From assembly GCA_052400625.1 (NCBI GenBank), contig JBQTGH010000001.1: a stretch of 64,000 nt of DNA. One strand, 5' to 3'. A program made the position numbers and the translations under genes. Numbering within the stretch: the first letter of the stretch is position 1; each line of letters starts with the position of its first letter. Origin of the DNA: Thermophagus sp052400625. Its GTDB lineage: Bacteria; Bacteroidota; Bacteroidia; Bacteroidales; Marinilabiliaceae. The notes beneath the pieces were generated by a model. The model did no database searches and had not been told where the DNA came from. It saw only the letters and a program-made list of their open reading frames with translations. Positions 62,520-64,000 of the stretch are shown piece by piece.

Positions 62520-64000
62520 TTATTTCAAAGAAATCAGGCTTTGTCCGGTCATATCTTCAGGTTGTTCCAGCCCCATTAAATTGATAAGGGATGGGGCAAC
62601 ATCGGCCAAGATACCATCTTTCACAGAACCTTTTCTCTCTTCCGACACCCAGATAAACGGAACGGGGTTGAGTGAATGGGCCGTATTGGGAGATCCATCG
62701 GCATTAATGGCATGATCGGCATTACCGTGATCGGCAATGATGATTGCCTCATAACCATTCTTTTTAGCGGTTTCAACCACCTCTTTAAGGCAATTATCCA
62801 CTGCTTTTACAGCTTTTTTAATGGCATCGTACACACCGGTATGTCCCACCATATCCCCATTGGCAAAATTGAGGCAGATGAAATCGTACTTTTTCTTATT
62901 CAACTCTCCGACAATGGCATCTTTCACCTCATAGGCACTCATTTCCGGCTGTAAGTCGTAAGTAGGGACTTTGGGGGAGTTGATCAGAATTCGGTCTTCA
63001 CCTTCAAAGACCTCTTCACGACCGCCCGAAAAGAAGAAGGTTACGTGTGCGTATTTTTCGGTTTCAGCGATGCGCAATTGTTTGAGGCCGTTTTTGGCCA
63101 CCAGTTCGCCCATGGTATTTTTCACATTATCCTTATCGAACAAGATGTGCATACCCTTAAACGTAGCATCGTAAGGCGTTAGAGTGCAATAATAGAGCGG
63201 AATGGTTTTCATATCGTATTCGGGCATATCCTGCTGCGTGAGCACCTGAGTAATCTCACGAGCCCTATCGTTACGGAAGTTAAAGAATACGACCACATCA
63301 CCTTCCTGAATCGTACCGACGGGTTTTCCGGTCTCATCGACGTGAACGATTGGTTTAATAAATTCATCGGTCACCCCCTCATCATAAGACTCCTGGATGG
63401 CTGTCAACAGGTCTTGAGATTCTTTGCCTTTACCGCGCACCATCACGTCGTAAGCTTCTTTAATACGCTCCCAACGTTTGTCACGATCCATGGCATAATA
63501 ACGGCCAATAACAGATGCCACCTGTCCAGCCGAAGACTTAAGGTGATCTATCAGTTCGCCCAGATAACCTTTTCCACTTTTAGGATCGGTATCCCTTCCA
63601 TCCATAAAGGCATGCACAAACAGTTTATTCAGGCCGAAATCTTTGGCAACATCAACCAATTTATAAACATGCTCCTGACTACTGTGTACGCCTCCTTTTG
63701 AGACGAGGCCAAGGAAGTGCACCTGTTTATTATTTTCCTTAGCATATTTATAGGCGTTGACCAGCTCAGGATTTTCTGCAATGGAATTGTCTTTAATGGC
63801 CAGATTGATCTTCACCAGATCCTGGTATACAATTCGTCCGGCACCAATATTGAGGTGTCCCACTTCAGAATTCCCCATTTGTCCGTCGGGGAGACCAACA
63901 TTTTCGCCGGAGGCCTGAAGCTGAGAATTGGGATACTTCTTCAGCAGGCTCTCGAAATAGGGAGCGCCGGCGGTATAAATGGCATCTGACTTGTCTTTTT
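62520..64000 (-). CDS. gpmI: 2,3-bisphosphoglycerate-independent phosphoglycerate mutase (partial)
   Basis: This is the C-terminal part of the glycolytic mutase, open to the right edge of the window; the frame continues upstream of the ATG at 63878 without a stop. The codons before it read APYFESLLKKYPNSQLQASG and GLPDGQ, so that ATG is internal. The alkaline-phosphatase-superfamily core is clear: QMGNSEVGHLNIGAGRIVYQ, FVHAFMDGRDTDPKSGKGYL, SVIGRYYAMDRDKRWERI, FFNFRNDRAREITQ, FNYANGDMVGHTG-like NFANGDMVGHTGVYD, and IIADHGNADHAINADGSPNTAHS. These carry the Mn ligands. About 490 residues are visible of roughly 510. Confidence 0.95.
   Translation of the reverse strand, partial: KDKSDAIYTAGAPYFESLLKKYPNSQLQASGENVGLPDGQMGNSEVGHLNIGAGRIVYQDLVKINLAIKDNSIAENPELVNAYKYAKENNKQVHFLGLVSKGGVHSSQEHVYKLVDVAKDFGLNKLFVHAFMDGRDTDPKSGKGYLGELIDHLKSSAGQVASVIGRYYAMDRDKRWERIKEAYDVMVRGKGKESQDLLTAIQESYDEGVTDEFIKPIVHVDETGKPVGTIQEGDVVVFFNFRNDRAREITQVLTQQDMPEYDMKTIPLYYCTLTPYDATFKGMHILFDKDNVKNTMGELVAKNGLKQLRIAETEKYAHVTFFFSGGREEVFEGEDRILINSPKVPTYDLQPEMSAYEVKDAIVGELNKKKYDFICLNFANGDMVGHTGVYDAIKKAVKAVDNCLKEVVETAKKNGYEAIIIADHGNADHAINADGSPNTAHSLNPVPFIWVSEERKGSVKDGILADVAPSLINLMGLEQPEDMTGQSLISLK

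Overview
The window is a Bacteroidota chromosome fragment, most likely from the Bacteroidales/Marinilabiliales side of the phylum. The evidence is a complete SusCDEF outer-membrane glycan-uptake operon, a type IX secretion (T9SS) sorting tail on a secreted amylase, a type III glutamine synthetase, Bacteroidota-only families (DUF4294, DUF2851, DUF3109, a PorE-like PD40 protein) and TAnnTTTG-type -7 promoter elements. No rRNA or tRNA gene was recognised. Both ends are cut inside genes: pcm on the left and gpmI on the right.

Positions 613-21497 form a starch/maltodextrin utilisation locus. On the minus strand lie susC, susD, susE-like, susF-like and a T9SS-targeted GH13 amylase. On the plus strand lie a LacI-type regulator, a sugar:cation symporter of the MFS/GPH type, beta-phosphoglucomutase, a GH65 maltose phosphorylase, a SusA-like neopullulanase and a GH13 lipoprotein. 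The inferred flow is surface cleavage of starch, SusCD import, periplasmic trimming, symport of maltose, then phosphorolysis to glucose and glucose-1-phosphate and isomerisation to glucose-6-phosphate. A 38-bp perfect palindrome and a 16-bp operator-like site precede susC. The same 16-bp site occurs inverted before the transporter, so one LacI protein probably controls both arms.

Positions 21.5-29.2 kb are an accessory zone: a 32-bp-arm hairpin, a GFA-family gene, an IS3 transposase remnant and a strikingly AT-rich, tightly packed four-gene operon (23171-28560). The operon encodes a DUF1848 radical-SAM-like protein, an Rsm22-like methyltransferase, a minimal SF1 helicase-like ATPase and a large protein with a topoisomerase-type zinc ribbon. 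Paired-hairpin repeats lie at both edges. This is the best candidate for an undescribed system; a nucleic-acid modification, repair or defence role is inference.

Positions 29.2-37.7 kb hold DNA/RNA maintenance and redox genes (SRAP protein, ThpR, ElbB, endonuclease IV, Trx/Grx hybrid, a lone GroES, arginine deiminase) separated by unusual repeat DNA. The repeats include a 400-bp array of twenty 20-bp units without any indel and two 8-bp-unit arrays. Positions 37.7-64 kb are ordinary housekeeping: sucC, a TrmH-type methyltransferase, a TPR lipoprotein, prolyl oligopeptidase, pnp, rpsO, pyrF-prfA-purM, glutamine synthetase III, an M20 dipeptidase, a YebC-family gene, guaC and gpmI. They contain a six-unit 23-bp hairpin array.

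An interspersed repeat built around GCATGAC...GTCATGC (52-54 bp core) recurs across the whole window. Most copies lie upstream of genes in the same orientation.
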